From Arcuatula senhousia (taxonomy: Eukaryota; Mollusca; Bivalvia; Mytilida; Mytilidae): a stretch of DNA of 64,000 nt. Positions 36,210-48,039 of the stretch are shown piece by piece. The notes beneath the pieces were generated by a model. That model did not search any database. It was not told the DNA's origin and saw only the letters and a list, made by a program, of their open reading frames with translations. Numbering within the stretch: position 1 is the first letter of the stretch; each line of letters begins with the position of its first letter. Both the position numbers and the translations under genes were made by a program. The stretch is taken from NCBI GenBank assembly GCA_963971305.1, contig OZ020303.1:18659184-18723183 (forward strand), given 5' to 3'.

Positions 36210-37290
36210 ATACGCTTGTCGAGAGCACGACATAATAAGTCGTTCGCACGAGATAATATGTCGAGAGCACGACATAATAAATCGTGCGCACGAGATAATA
36301 AGTCGAGAGCACGACATTATAAGTCGAGAGCACGAGATAATAAGTCGTGCGCTCGAGATAATAAGTTGTGCGCACGACATAATAAGTCGTTAGCTCGAGA
36401 TAATAAGTCGTGTGCACGACATAATAAGTCGTGTGCGCGACATAATAAGTCGTGCGCTCGAGATAAAAAGTCGTGTGCACGACATAATAAGTGTTGCGCA
36501 CGACATAATAAGTCGTGCACTCGAGATAATAAGTCGTGCGAACGACATAATAAGTCGTGAACACGAGATAATAAGTCGTTCGCACGACATAATAAGTCGT
36601 GTGCTCGAGATAATAGGTCGTGCGCACGACATAATAAGTCGTGCACTCGCGATAATAAGTCGTGCACACGACATAATTAGTCGTGCACTCGAGATAATAA
36701 GTCGTGCACACGGCATAATAAGTCGAGCGCACGACAAAATAAGTCGTGCACTCGAGAAAATAAGTCGTGTGCACGACATAATAAGTCGTGCGCTCGAGAT
36801 AATAAGTCGTATGCACGACATTATAAGTCGTGCACTCGAGATAATAAGTCGTGTGCACGACATAATAAGTCGAGCGCACGACATGATAAGTCATGCGCTC
36901 GAGATAATATGTCGAGAGCACGACATAATAAGTCGTGCGCATGAGATAATAAGTCATGCGCTCGAGATAAACAGTCGTGCGCACGACATTATAAGTCGTG
37001 CGCTCGATGCACGACATAATAAGTCGTGCGCTCGAGATAATAAGTCGTGTGCACGACATAATAAGTCGTGCACACGACATAATAAGTCAAGCGCACGACA
37101 TCATTAGTCGTGCGCTCGAGATAATAAGTCGTGCGCACGACATAATAAGTCGTGCACTCGAGATAATAAGTCGTGTGCACATAATAAGTCATGCGCTCGA
37201 GATAATAAATCGAGAGCACGACATAATAAGTCATGCGCTCAAGATAATAAGTCGATAGCACGACATAATAAGTCGTGTGCTGGAGATAAA
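36210..37290. repeat. 21-bp palindromic satellite array, about 50 units
   Basis: Unit: a 14-bp near-palindrome (GTCGTGCGCACGAC or the GTCGTGCGCTCGAG variant, which ends in a CTCGAG XhoI-type site) plus ATAATAA. The two variants often alternate. As 21 is a multiple of three and few frames contain stops, the array gives long artificial ORFs on both strands (up to 314 codons) encoding heptads such as TTYYVVR or ISRAHDI. These are not genes. Confidence 0.95.
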
Positions 37291-37389
37291 TTTTAATAAA
37301 AATTAAAAAAATGAGTGTCCTAAATGTACCACCGTACCTTGGACATGCATCCAAGTCAATTTGTGGCAAAATAATCACATAAAGTTTTG

Positions 37390-38430
37390 TTTTAATCGAT
37401 TTCTTAGTTTCATATATTTTTTGTACCCCCCTGCTTGAAATCTTGAGGGAATGTTACTGAAATTTTCAAACAATCTTTGGGACATATTGTAGATGTGCAC
37501 CTCCTATTTTACAATATTGATATACTAGTAATAGATTTTTGGGTTTCGCATAGCAAAAAAATGGACATGGTCTCAAGACGACAGGACGGCACCTGTCTCT
37601 TTTCCGCAACTCCTCATAAATAGATTTCATGAATATTTCTCACAATAATTGTGACTAAGAGTAGATATGCACCTCCTGTTTTTGAAATTTATCTGGTTGA
37701 ATTGATTTTGGAATTTGCCATAGCAAAACGTTGATTTAGTCACTAGACAACAAGTGGGAACAAATCCCATACCCACACTGTGACTTTCCTTTACCCGCTA
37801 AGTAAAACGTTCACACCTTCTTTGTGACATAATGTAGAAGGGTACATTATATTTTAAGAGTCAAGATTTTCGGAAATAAAAAAAAATATTTGCAGTACGG
37901 AACGTTGCGTTTTAATGGAAAACGAATAAGACATGTAGATCTGATTTTGACTTAGCCAATAATTATGTGTTATTTAGATTCTGAGTTAAAAATGCGAATT
38001 TATCTGTACAAATCTTACCTTGTCTTGAACCAGGCGCCTACCTTAAATGCAGAATTAATATACAAACAAACACTTAAATATAAAATATTGGAAAATCCAG
38101 AAATCAAGTAGTAAAAAACATAGACCTATATATCTGTTAAATGTTTGTCTTATCTAACCATCATCATTGTTCATCTATTGTACTGTTTTATTATGGGCCA
38201 TAACCAATTGTATTGATTGTGTTTGTGACAATAAAATATTGTTTAAACTTTATTGTCTATAATCTAAAGACTCCAATAATCTATTAATGGAAACTTATTA
38301 AAAGTTGCGTAATGTGCGACGTGTTATGTTAGGAAAAAGTGACTGTAGTTCAAGGATTTTTTACCTATCACTTTGATCAATACATGCACTGTTTTTATAT
38401 ATAGAAGTACAGATTTTTTTAAAATCAAAG
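37390..38430. repeat. Segmental duplication block, paralogous to 21100-23290
   Basis: Shorter and probably closer to the pre-insertion state, since the R1 and CCGTCC-type repeats present in the other copy are missing. No coding frame recognised. Confidence 0.7.
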
Positions 38431-38930
38431 ATTTACCGAAAACTGGCCACCTCTTGACATGCTTATGCTTATCGCCAGTTTAATTCAAGATTCGTAGTTT
38501 GTATAGTTATACAAAAGGCCGGATCTTATTGACATATGCATATTTACTGAATTCATCCCTATAAGGAAAGAGTTTTTTTTTCAAATTTTTAAATAAACAA
38601 TTAACTATCATCTGCTATATTATGATAGATATTCTTTGTTTTTATTGTATGACCTTCCACCTATTCCTCTTTCTGGTATCTGAGTTCTCTGAAAGTGTGT
38701 GTCCATAACGCAGATACAAGTCTTTAAAAATAACTGACTTCTTCTCACTATTTCAGTCTATAAATATTCTCTGCCTGCCTTAAAGTGAGAAACCTGAAGA
38801 TATTTTTATAAATAAGTACATGCTATCTCGAAACCACTCAAAGATGCACTATTTATTGACTAACATAAAAATATTTGTCTAAATATGATGAAAACAGCCT
38901 ATACTATATAAACACAAAACTACGCCAATA
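38431..38930. other. Gap
   Basis: AT-rich; nothing recognised. Confidence 0.4.
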
Positions 38931-38939
38931 TGTAATTTA

Positions 38940-39172
38940 TCCGTCCAATATGGATATTGGACTAGTCAATATGGCATATTGGACTAGTCAATATGGCATG
39001 TCAGCCATATTGGTTAGGTTAGTCAATAAAGGTATAATTGCGTAAAGTTATCCATATTGGCTGAGTTATTGGTCCTCGGCTAGCCATATTGGACTTCGGC
39101 TTCGCCTCAGTCCAATATGACTAGCCTTGGACCAATAACTCAGCCAATATGGAAAACTTTACGCAATAATAC
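38940..39172. repeat. CCAATATGG repeats and a strong hairpin
   Basis: 39033-39095 and 39109-39171 are inverted arms of about 63 bases around a short GC-rich loop (TCGGCTTCGCCTC). Arms share TGCGTAAAGTT, CCATATTGGCTGAGTTATTGG and GGCTAG. Just upstream (38942-39000) are further GTCCAATATGG / TATTGGACTAGTCAATATGG copies, also partly palindromic. Confidence 0.85.
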
Positions 39173-39175
39173 TAT

Positions 39176-41900
39176 AGAACGGAAAAGAACGTTCTCATTC
39201 GGAATGACACGGCATTCAATGGGGCTTTTCGCGATTTTGCAATCCGTAAATCATCATCACACAGCAAAAATTGGTTTAACTTTATCCTATTTAGTTGTTA
39301 AAAAAATTAAGATAATTACCAAACAGAACTTAAAACAAGTATTGTTGCTTTTAATGTATTAGTAAACTAGATTTAGTGCAGCGGTTGATCGGTAAAAAGT
39401 CGTCTATTTAAGGAGTTTAATGTACCGACATAACACACAGCTAATTTTTTTAGGGAATATTATACAACCATTTAGCTTTGATTTTAAGTGGGTCGTCACG
39501 AATTCGTCTCGGGCATTTTTTGGTAAAATCGCTTTTTTTAACAGTGGTGTATTTTTGTAAAAATCCCTACCTAGGTGTGAAGTTTCAAAACAAATATTTC
39601 TTTTATAAAAAAATCTAAATTTCGGACAAAATTATCAAGAATAACCCTTTATCTTACTGCTAATAGAGATTTTGCCAGATTTTGCTCGAGTTTTTCATCA
39701 AAATCGATGCTTTTGAAAATGCTCACTTTTTTATCACATTTTAGACAAAAAGTTGTTTCCTATCAAAATGTTTCTTATGTTTTGTAACTTTAAAACTCTT
39801 TGAACTCTGTGTTATTATATACTTAACTGTTATGCAAAGTTTTATTGAAAACGGTGCATAAATGTTGATTTTATTGGGTATTTTATAAACAAATTTTGCT
39901 AAATATAATTCCGGAAACCCAAGTCTTTCCGTATTTGGCCTGTAAAAAACTAAATAAAATTTAGCTCTTTTGTACAAAAAAAAAAGAAATTTATGAAAAA
40001 AAATAAAGTGAAATATATTAACAGAACGATGAAAAGTAGTCTTAAATTCCTAATAAAAAACGACAAAACAATAAAAGGTCGTAATTACAAGTGAAACGGT
40101 CATTCAGTCATAAAAAAACATGTACTAGTCAGTAGCTATTACGCATTGTATGATATCTTTCTTCGGACCTGGATACTTATATCTCGATCAAACTTCGTCG
40201 ACGAATCATCATAGAGGAAACGGTTATCGCTACAGAATTGTAACAATACATCTTTTTGGGCAATATTGATATTCGAATTACATCTTTCAAATAATTCAAA
40301 ACGTGTGAATTTTGTATATAGAACGCTCGAGTTAGAACGTCCAGGAATTTTTTATACACGATATCATATTCTTTATGTATGAAAATATAAGGTAGAAAAA
40401 CGCAAAATGCAGTTCTCATCGAATTCGCCTCATTTAGTAGCTAAGCAAGGGCAGATGGAGGACGTCCATTGGAATGTCGAATTTCATCCTAGCAAATTTT
40501 CATGCAAAAATATTAAAATTTGTACCCAAATGCACGATGTTTGATACACTTGAGGTGTGTCTCATCTATTCAAGTTTGGTCACAGGGGCTCTTGTCAATG
40601 GTTAAGCAAACATTTCAACATTCGAATACAAATATGTACATACAAATGTATAGAGTTTTTGACTCGATTAGGAAAAGTTCCTCTGCAAAAATATATTATG
40701 TCCCACCAACGAAAGTCGCCGGATGTTTGAGGTCCACACGTGACGTACATTCATAGGTTTATATTTTGTGGATTTTGTGATAATCGATACAAATATTGTT
40801 GCACTTCTGCGAGTTAAATTTGATCTTTTATAAGGCAACAAAACGATATTGAATGAAGCAATGCTGAGTATAATATCAGCTAGCGCTGCTTGTTCGAATA
40901 TTGTACTGCACAAGTGCACCATCAAAGTGTTATAGTCAATTACAACCATCGATCTTTAGTTTTGTGTTTTAGTGTTGACAAATACTTCAAAGCCATGGAA
41001 TTTTCCCGTTTAAATTTATTTATGAAAATTCTTCTTATATGCACCCAAGACTAAGGTAGATCATAGCTTTAATTGCGACCAAAGGATCATGAGTTCGAAT
41101 CCAGTCCCCGGCACCATCGTGTTGTTACTTTACTGTTTAATATGAGGCAGGTAAAACCTGTTACGCTCCCGAGGTTACAATTAAGGTTAATTTATTATTT
41201 TTTTTGTTCGAAAGCAAAAACAAACTAGCTTTTCTTGTGGGTTACGTGAGCGTTTAATGACGTCTAAAATTTTCAAAGATAAAAACGTTAAAAAGACGTC
41301 GAAAGTTCGGGAAAACAAGCGCGTGCTATACCGGACGTTGAAGGAAAATTCAGCTCATAGTACAACTAAAATATTGACATTTCTACCATTATAGCTCCCT
41401 TCGGGAGCGTATGATAGTATACTGCTCTATCCTCTTCATATTCATATTTAGCTTTGTATTTTCAGCTCTTTGGCTAAAGTGTCTCTAATAAGTCTTGAGT
41501 AAACGAAACGCGCGTTCAATTTGTTGCCCAAAACTTTGTTGTAAATCTAATTCATTTGAAAAAAGTCTTTGCGTCAGTGCATTAATATTCTGGAATCTTA
41601 CAAATATACAATCAGATGTAAACTTTATTTTGGATATACATGTATGGCAAAAGATCACATAATGCATGTATTTTTAGTTTGTATGGAGTGAAATGGGATA
41701 AAGATATCAATTAGCGCTCTTAAAATGCTTCAATATTTTGGATGTGCTCCCATCTGCTTTTACAAGAATATATACAAGTAAGCTTTATTAAGAACAGACT
41801 CTGCATAGTTTCCGCGGGCAACTAGAAAAGCATTTTACGAGCGTCGATCCCTAGAAAACGAAGCCATAACAAGTATGTCTCCTTTCTTTAAATGGTGTTA
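39176..41900. other. Gap without a recognised gene
   Basis: A tRNA B-box-like word GAGTTCGAATCC lies at 41091-41102 with GGCACCA downstream but no credible A box or cloverleaf; it may be a SINE scrap. A short hairpin AGCTCCCTTCGGGAGC is at about 41392. An inverted R4 scrap (GAAACGCGCG) lies at 41480-41550. No ORF is convincing. Confidence 0.4.
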
Positions 41901-41904
41901 GAAA

Positions 41905-42110
41905 CTAAGAAACTGTACCATTGGGGCATATGAACCAGTAAAAACGATAGAGAACAGCACAAAGAAACAGACACCACACAACACGAAAACACAAAAATAC
42001 AAAAATGACTGAATAGCAATCAACAACATGAACTCAAATCGTAAAGAGAGCGAACTCGGGTGCTCCGGAAGAGTAAGCAATTCCTGCTTGCTATAGCAAA
42101 CCCGTCGCGC
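41905..42110 (+). repeat. Interspersed repeat R1, diverged copy
   Basis: R1 member lacking part of the middle; ends with TGCTATAGCAAACCCGTCGCG. Confidence 0.65.
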
Positions 42111-42189
42111 TGCTAATAGCAAACGCCATAAGCGGGAGCAGGCAGAATATTGCTACACAGGAAGGGAAAGTTGAAGTCATCACGTTCAT

Positions 42190-42880
42190 CATAGAGCTTT
42201 GTTGAATGTCTTCAGTGAGTGTAGATCTAAATATGAGACAGACTTCCAAGAATCCGTTGTGTATTTGATCGCAAGTCCTTTGGGGTTGATGAAATGAAGG
42301 AAGTCACGAAATCTAGAATTGTTCAGTAAAAATACATCATCAATATAAGTAAAAAAGAAAGCTAGTCTACTTGGCAAGAAGTGATTGTAAGACGTCTGTT
42401 CCATATGAATTAAGAAAAAAATCAGGAAGCAAAGGTGCACAATTAGTGCAATTGAAATCCTAAATGTTTGCTTAAAACACATTACCAAACTAAACAAATA
42501 TATTGTCAATAAAGGTAATAACAAAATTACCGAACTTGGAGAATCAATCTCAAATGTCCATAAGACGAAACAAAACAAGGAATACATACCGAAAAAAATT
42601 AGATAGCAATGGGGCTGACTTGGTACAGGCATTTAAAAAGAAATGCTGGGTTAAACCAGGTTTTAAGGCGCGTCAAACCTCCCTCTTCCATTGCGATCTT
42701 TGGGTCCGGTAGTTAAACAAAACACAACGGGTTTGGGATGCTAAGGTGATCATCTCAGTACATCAACCAGCCAAATAAGAAATAGGTCAATAAGAAAGTT
42801 GGGCATGTCGATTATCAATTGGGTTCTCTGTAAATTTGTTCTTTTTCTTAGGCTTTTTCTTGAATCAGTGAAAAGATGAC
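42190..42880 (-). pseudogene. Penelope-like RT fragment, split by a 273-bp insertion
   Basis: Second copy of the element at 1-1334. On the minus strand 42190-42500 encodes TYIDDVFLLNNSRFRDFLHF and flanking residues, matching the FRYIDDVLSLNNSRF part of the first copy. Homology resumes at 42786-42880 (TAAGAAAGTTGGGCATGTCG...TCTTTTTCTTAGGC). In between is a repeat flanked by GTCAATAA. Most of the RT is missing. Confidence 0.7.
42513..42785 (+). mobile_element. Interspersed repeat R5 with 8-bp target duplication
   Basis: Starts AGGTAATAACAAAATTACCG and is bounded by GTCAATAA at 42505-42512 and 42786-42793. The intact sequence of the first Penelope-like copy has a single equivalent word (GTCAATAAG near 314), which confirms an insertion. 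Related copies: 48040-48236 (-) and 51897-52080 (+). They share ACTTGGTACAGGCATTT, GGTTAAACCAGGTTTTA and CAAACCTCCCTCTT. No coding capacity seen. Confidence 0.8.
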
Positions 42881-44084
42881 GTTGATAGTTCGATCATAGA
42901 TCGTATATATAGACACAACAGCGTACACGCGAGTCCAGTCGTAACTACCATCTCTTAGACGACTACTTTTCTCGACTTGTTTCCTGCGTTATGGTTTATA
43001 AAAAAATATGTAATTTTGAGGCATGTGAAAAGGGCAAGGCAAAATATTTCCAAATTACAATGGACTGCAGTGTTTTTGCAAATGCTAGCTGATTTAATTA
43101 CTACTATATTCCATTTACATGTGTAAGCCTTGCATTGTAAACTATTACGAAAGACACCATGTGCTCGTAGACTAATGTAGGATTTCAATCCCTCAGATGC
43201 ACGCAGATTTGTCTTTTCATCATCATTCTCCGCTGATAACTGATTACTGTGCACCCTTTCGTAGCAATCTCTTATCCAAGCCGGAGTTCTTGCTGATGTG
43301 TTTGTGCTTTTAGCTTCGATGTCTACTTATTGTTTGATTATATTTTTATCACTTCAAGATTTGATACTTCTTAGATTTTGCTTCTCACCAATTTATTAGG
43401 ATAAATGTATCACATTAATGTAAAATAGTTTATTCTTTGTAACCTTTTGGTAACGTTCTTATAATTTTGTGTGTAATATATGTTATTCAATTGTCAATTA
43501 GCATTAAAATGGTTATTAAACAGGACATTTTCGAGTGCAGCTACATTTTTCTGACGCCCCCCTACGTTACTGTCATTTGTTTTAGCGATGCATAACCTGT
43601 TTTATAGGATGGTTTAAAGTCTGAATTTTGATTTATATGCATTTTGGTGGCAAAAAATTAAAATAAAAACGGTAAAACCAAAATAAATATATCCGTTTAA
43701 ATGTATTTTCTTAGAGCCAGCAAAAAACGTCATTTAACGTCACTTTTTGAAACTCAAGCAGATGTTTTGTAGGTTCAATTCAATTGTAAACTTTAAAGAC
43801 TTAACCAAATTCAATATCTTTCATATCACTTATTACAAATATCATAGATGTAATTTCAAAGCCAACAACTAGAATTTTGAACTTTCTAACTATGTGACCT
43901 TTGACCTTAAATATTTCAAATTTGACCAATAGAAACATGTGACGACCTGTTTTATCTGAAACTAGAGACATTCCTCTTTAAAATGATATACAATATAGGT
44001 GTGTGTTCTGTCGGACCATTAAAGTCATTTTTTTCCTGGTCAAACCGCTGCACTAATTTAGTGCTTTGTAAAAGATATCATTTT
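42881..44084. other. Gap without a recognised gene
   Basis: Nothing convincing. At 44046-44063 AACCGCTGCACTAA is the inverse of TTTAGTGCAGCGGTT at 39373-39389, see findings. Confidence 0.4.
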
Positions 44085-44224
44085 GCTTTCCTGTTCAAAC
44101 TCTTTGGTTTTGAGAACCATTCATTCAATGTTTTTGGTTTGTGATCTTCCAATTTTTTTTATTCAAATGCTGCTGATGAGAGGTTACTCCTTAAAATATC
44201 GATATACAGCATAATCAAACAAGT

Positions 44225-44945
44225 AATACTGTGAGCGAGCTCACAAAAGGATACCCCCCCCCCCCCGCTTCGAATTGGACGCTGTACTGTAAAAAAATCT
44301 CAAGTCCAGTTATTTCCCCTAAATGATAACCAAGAGCAATACAAATTCTTCATGCACATCTACAGATGATTTACTCCCCTAATGTAAAGTTTCATCAAAA
44401 TCCATCAAGCGGTTTAGGAGGAGTTGTGCTTACAGGATCTCCCTGTGAATAATGTATTTAAAAAGTCTAAGTCCAATTATTTCCCCTGAATGATGTCCGA
44501 TTGCAATAAAAATTCTTCATGCACTTTTACATATAATGTACTTCCTTCATGTAAAGTTTCATCGAAATCCTTCAAGCGGTTCAGGAGGAGTTGCGCTTAC
44601 GAGGTCTCCCATTGAATAACGTATTAAAAAGTCTAAGTCCAATTATCTCCCCTGAATGATGTACAAGTGCAAGGAAAATTCTTCATGCACATCCACATAT
44701 GATGTACTTCCTTCATGTAAAGTTTCATCAAAATCCATCAAGCGGTTTGGGAGGAGTTGCGCTTACGAGGTCTCCAATTGAATAACGTATTAAAAAAAAC
44801 TTTAAGTCCAATTATCTCCCCTAAATGATGTACGAGTGCGATGAAAATTCTTCATGCACATCAACATATGATGTACTTCCTTCATGTAAAGTTTCAGCAA
44901 AATCCATCAAGCGTTTTAGGAGGAAAAGCGCTTACGAGTCATGTG

Positions 44946-44996
<51 letters not shown>

Positions 44997-45063
44997 GGAC
45001 GGACAGACAGACAGACAGGGTGTTTCCTATATACCCCCTAAACTTTGTTTGCGGGGGGTATAA
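44225..45063. repeat. Insertion made of a 175-bp tandem repeat plus (ACAG)n
   Basis: Four units start near 44285, 44460, 44633 and 44803, each with AAGTCCAATTATCTCCCCTGA, TTCTTCATGCAC, TACTTCCTTCATGTAAAGTT and AAGCGGTTTAGGAGGAGTTG. A (ACAG)n tract follows at 44943-45018. Ends carry inverted ATACCCCCCGC-type words. The R3 sequence before it (44085-44220) continues after it (TTAACCGTTTTATATCCG) as it does without interruption at 46155, so this is an insertion into R3. A lone diverged unit is at 54885-55075. Confidence 0.75.
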
Positions 45064-45391
45064 TTAACCGTTTTATATCCGTTTTTGGTATTGTATTTTG
45101 AAACTGCTGGGTTTATAACCGCTGCTGGTGGACCAGAGGTCCCCGAGGGTAATCACAAGCCTGGTCGTCAGACTTGTCTGACACTATTTTACCAATAAAT
45201 TTCTAATAGTGTTGTCGTTGAAATTTCCGGTTGTTAAATTAGAAATTGTTCAAAACACCAGGTTTCTTTCCTTGTAATGCACATGGCTGTGATATCTGTG
45301 GATATTATATTGTGCTTAGCTAAATGAAACACATCTTTAATCTATAACTTTAATACTCGGACTACTAAAATGTTAAACCACAATACAGACA

Positions 45392-45915
45392 TTACAATAA
45401 CATGTGGTCTTTGTCATGTGTTTCAAAAAATCTTGGATTGTTTCGTCGTTCCTGCTTTCTCAGCGCGTTTGTGGACTCTCCTTCAGTTTTCTCAATATCC
45501 GTCGCTTGTCTCTCTGATAACTCCAAAGCTCTTGCTGATTTGAGTAAATCCTCTAAGTTCATGTCATCACGTAATGCTTTCCTTCGAAGACGAGACGAGT
45601 ACCATCCTTGTATTATTTGCGATTTCACTTCTTTGTCATTGTCTGCAAACTCACAATTTGTTGCAAGTCTTCTTAGTCTTGTATTGAAACCGTCAATTGT
45701 TTCGTCTTGTAGTTGTTGCGCTTGTCGAAATTTGAACACTTCATACTCTGTGTTTTTCTTCGGTGCGAAATAGTTAGTTAACTTTTCATTTGAGGTTTTA
45801 AAATCCTCGATCGTCAGTTCCTTCTAAAGTGTCAAATATTTCGTTAACATCTTCACCTGCATAGTGAAGTTATAATGCCCTCTGTCTTATTGCATCTTTA
45901 ATGTCTTATCCACGA
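45392..45915 (-). pseudogene. Ty3/gypsy-type gag fragment
   Basis: Minus-strand frame with NTEYEVFKFRQAQQLQDETI, DGFNTRLRRLATNCEF, EVKSQIIQGWYSSRLRRKAL and ARALELSERQ, a recognisable Ty3/gypsy gag signature from animal elements. Upstream, YAGEDVNEIFDTLEGT lies in a different frame, so there is at least one frameshift near 45820. No nucleocapsid knuckle, protease or LTR was found nearby. Confidence 0.8.
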
Positions 45916-46029
45916 ATACATTTTTGAGTCTGGTTCTGAAGAACACATTAATTTTATCTGAACTCTTAACGTCAAACTATTACGACATTACAATGGTTGA
46001 TATCCTTGATGCTGGATTTAGCTTTCCAG

Positions 46030-46165
46030 TTCGAAACTTTTTGGTTTTGAGAACTTTTCATGCAATGCCTTTGGTTTGTAATCTTTCAATATTTTGATTT
46101 AAAAGCTGCTGATGAGAGGTTACTCCTTGAAATATTTATATACAGGATAATCAAATTAACCGTTT
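46030..46165. repeat. R3 repeat, uninterrupted copy
   Basis: Shares TTTTTGGTTTTGAGAAC, CCTTTGGTTTGTAATCTT and GCTGCTGATGAGAGGTTACTCC with 44085-44220, and continues directly into AATTAACCGTTTTATATCCG. Confidence 0.75.
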
Positions 46166-48030
46166 TATATCCGTTTTTTTGTATTGTATTATATTTGCCA
46201 AGCATAGCTCCAATAAATAAATGGAAATTATTATTTAGGTGTTTAATGTATGCGCTTTGTCATTGTTGTGCATATCATTTGTATTAAACATTTTGAAAAT
46301 TCTTTGATATTAGTTATTCAATTCATTCAAAGATGACTTTCCGCAACTAAGTGTAGTTCATCACTCTGAAGGCTTGTTTTCTATTTTTTTAAATTATATT
46401 TTTAATATAACAGTCATTGCTTCGGCATTTTGTGCGAAGTCCTATATATCCATCTCTTGTCCTTTCAATATATAGATAATACATTAAGTGTATGTAAGTA
46501 TTGACTCCTGAGAGAGTGTCATATTTCCATTAAAGACAATGTCAGCTGCTCACAGCATTTAGGGTTGAGAGTCAGTGTGCAACTTATTTTAACATACTCC
46601 AACTGGATCGGCTATTCTTAAGATAGACTTCTAATTTTAAACGTATAAAAACCAAAGTGTCATTCTGGACAGATTTCTGGAACAGGTCATGTTATTTTCA
46701 TAAACACAATGATCCTCATCTATACGGATCTTATAAAAACAAAGTTAAGTATTCGAAAAGTCTTAAAAATCTAAAGTTTCAAGAAGAAAACGGATACAAA
46801 ATTAAATTATATAGTTACTTTGTAGGTTCAGTTGTATTTCGTCTTGCATCAAACTGAAACGTACAAAATTCGTAGAAGAGCTGACAAACCTTTGTGATTC
46901 TTACTTATCCATAAAGAGACGTACCAAGTCCTTGTAAGCCCGTACATCCGTCGGCACAAACCGTAGGGAATACGTAGCAATACCGTACTCAAACTGTAGT
47001 TGATCAAGACAGACGAATTGCTACGGATTCACACGGAGTCAAAACGGATTTATATGTTCTACGGTCTTCTACGGTGGTTTAATCCGTAGCTCGCTTTTGA
47101 ACATGTTCAAAATTTGTAGCGGAAATAAATGTTTAAAACGTTTGAGAACGGTTAGACGAAGTTACAGCACGGATGAGATACGGAATGATACAGATTACAA
47201 CGAATTATGCCGGATCGTTTCCGTACCTGATCCGGCTTAAAATCCGTGAATGTGTGACAGGGGCATTAGTTGTGTTTTGGTGATCTTCGGATCACAAGAT
47301 CGAGAAAAGCAGTAAAGCTCCGATGGGTGCCGTGAAACTACTATTTGAAACGTTCTGTTCCGTTCTGATCATAATTTACATCGTAGCCAATTGTGGTTTA
47401 ACCGCAACAAAATCGATACAAAACTTATTATTTCGTATCTGACCGTCTAACCACCGTGTTAAACTGTATGGTTCAGTGCTACTTCTAGCTTATTAAGTGT
47501 CATATTTACCGTTTTTCTCCTTAGTCCGTACAAAACCGTAAATATTCCGTTGTGCATCCGTACTGACTCGTATTCAGGCTACGGGAACTGGTATTTCCGG
47601 TATCGACCGTGGAATTATTCCGTAGCGAAACCGTGGTGTTGATCCGTTAATGCGTTCTTTAATTCTGCGCTCTATGTCCAGGAGTTAAAAATTACACCCA
47701 ACATTGAATAAAGTGTTTGATACGCTTCCGAAGCGATCGAGCGAACGGACATCAAAGAGAAGTCAATATTTTTGTAGTATTACGGGTTAAAATTTCCCTC
47801 AACGTCATTTTAACGCTTTATCTGTTAAATTTCGTATGTCGTTTTACAACAAAGTTCCAGACAAAAGCTTCTGTATTTTTTTCATGATAATTTTCATATC
47901 CTACATGATCTATTAAAAACTTATAAAACCTAATTCCAAGAAAATTTTACAGTGTCACACTATTTTACGTAACTATATATTAGGGGTTAAGCAAGTTTTA
48001 CAGTGTCACACTATTCAATGTAATTATATA
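46166..48030. other. Gap; CCGTA/TACGG-rich stretch at 46880-47680
   Basis: No gene recognised. The 46880-47680 part is unusually rich in CCGTA, ACGGA and CGTAG words in both orientations (see findings). 47950-48030 holds a short tandem of TTTTACAGTGTCACACTATT. Confidence 0.5.
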
Positions 48031-48039
48031 TATTATGGA

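Larger units (their letters stand above)
33931..37336. mobile_element. Large foldback element with satellite-filled ends
   Basis: The outer termini are inverted: TACTGTGGTACATTTAGGAC at 33931 against ...GTCCTAAATGTACCACCGTA ending at 37336, continuing through ACTCATTTTTTTA and TTTTATTAAAATTTATCTC. Inside are a short satellite array (33979-34098), a 556-bp inverted arm (34099-34654), a nested 200-bp hairpin element (34659-34860), a unique spacer (34861-35411), the second arm (35412-35972) and a 1.1-kb satellite array (36210-37290). No transposase frame is visible. The flanks show no convincing target duplication. The organisation resembles Foldback-type elements, whose inverted ends are built of tandem repeats, but the class is an inference. 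Confidence 0.7.

Noticed and set aside
36210..37290. Regular palindromic repeats resembling a CRISPR array
   Set aside because: There are no unique spacers, units abut directly, and the context is eukaryotic with transposon ends.
36136..37378. Long ORFs on both strands (up to 314 codons) with tyrosine-rich heptads
   Set aside because: They are translations of the 21-bp palindromic satellite; overlapping frames on both strands are open for the same reason.
41080..41125. tRNA gene at the GAGTTCGAATCC / GGCACCA words
   Set aside because: No A box or acceptor and anticodon stems can be formed upstream; at best it is a SINE scrap.
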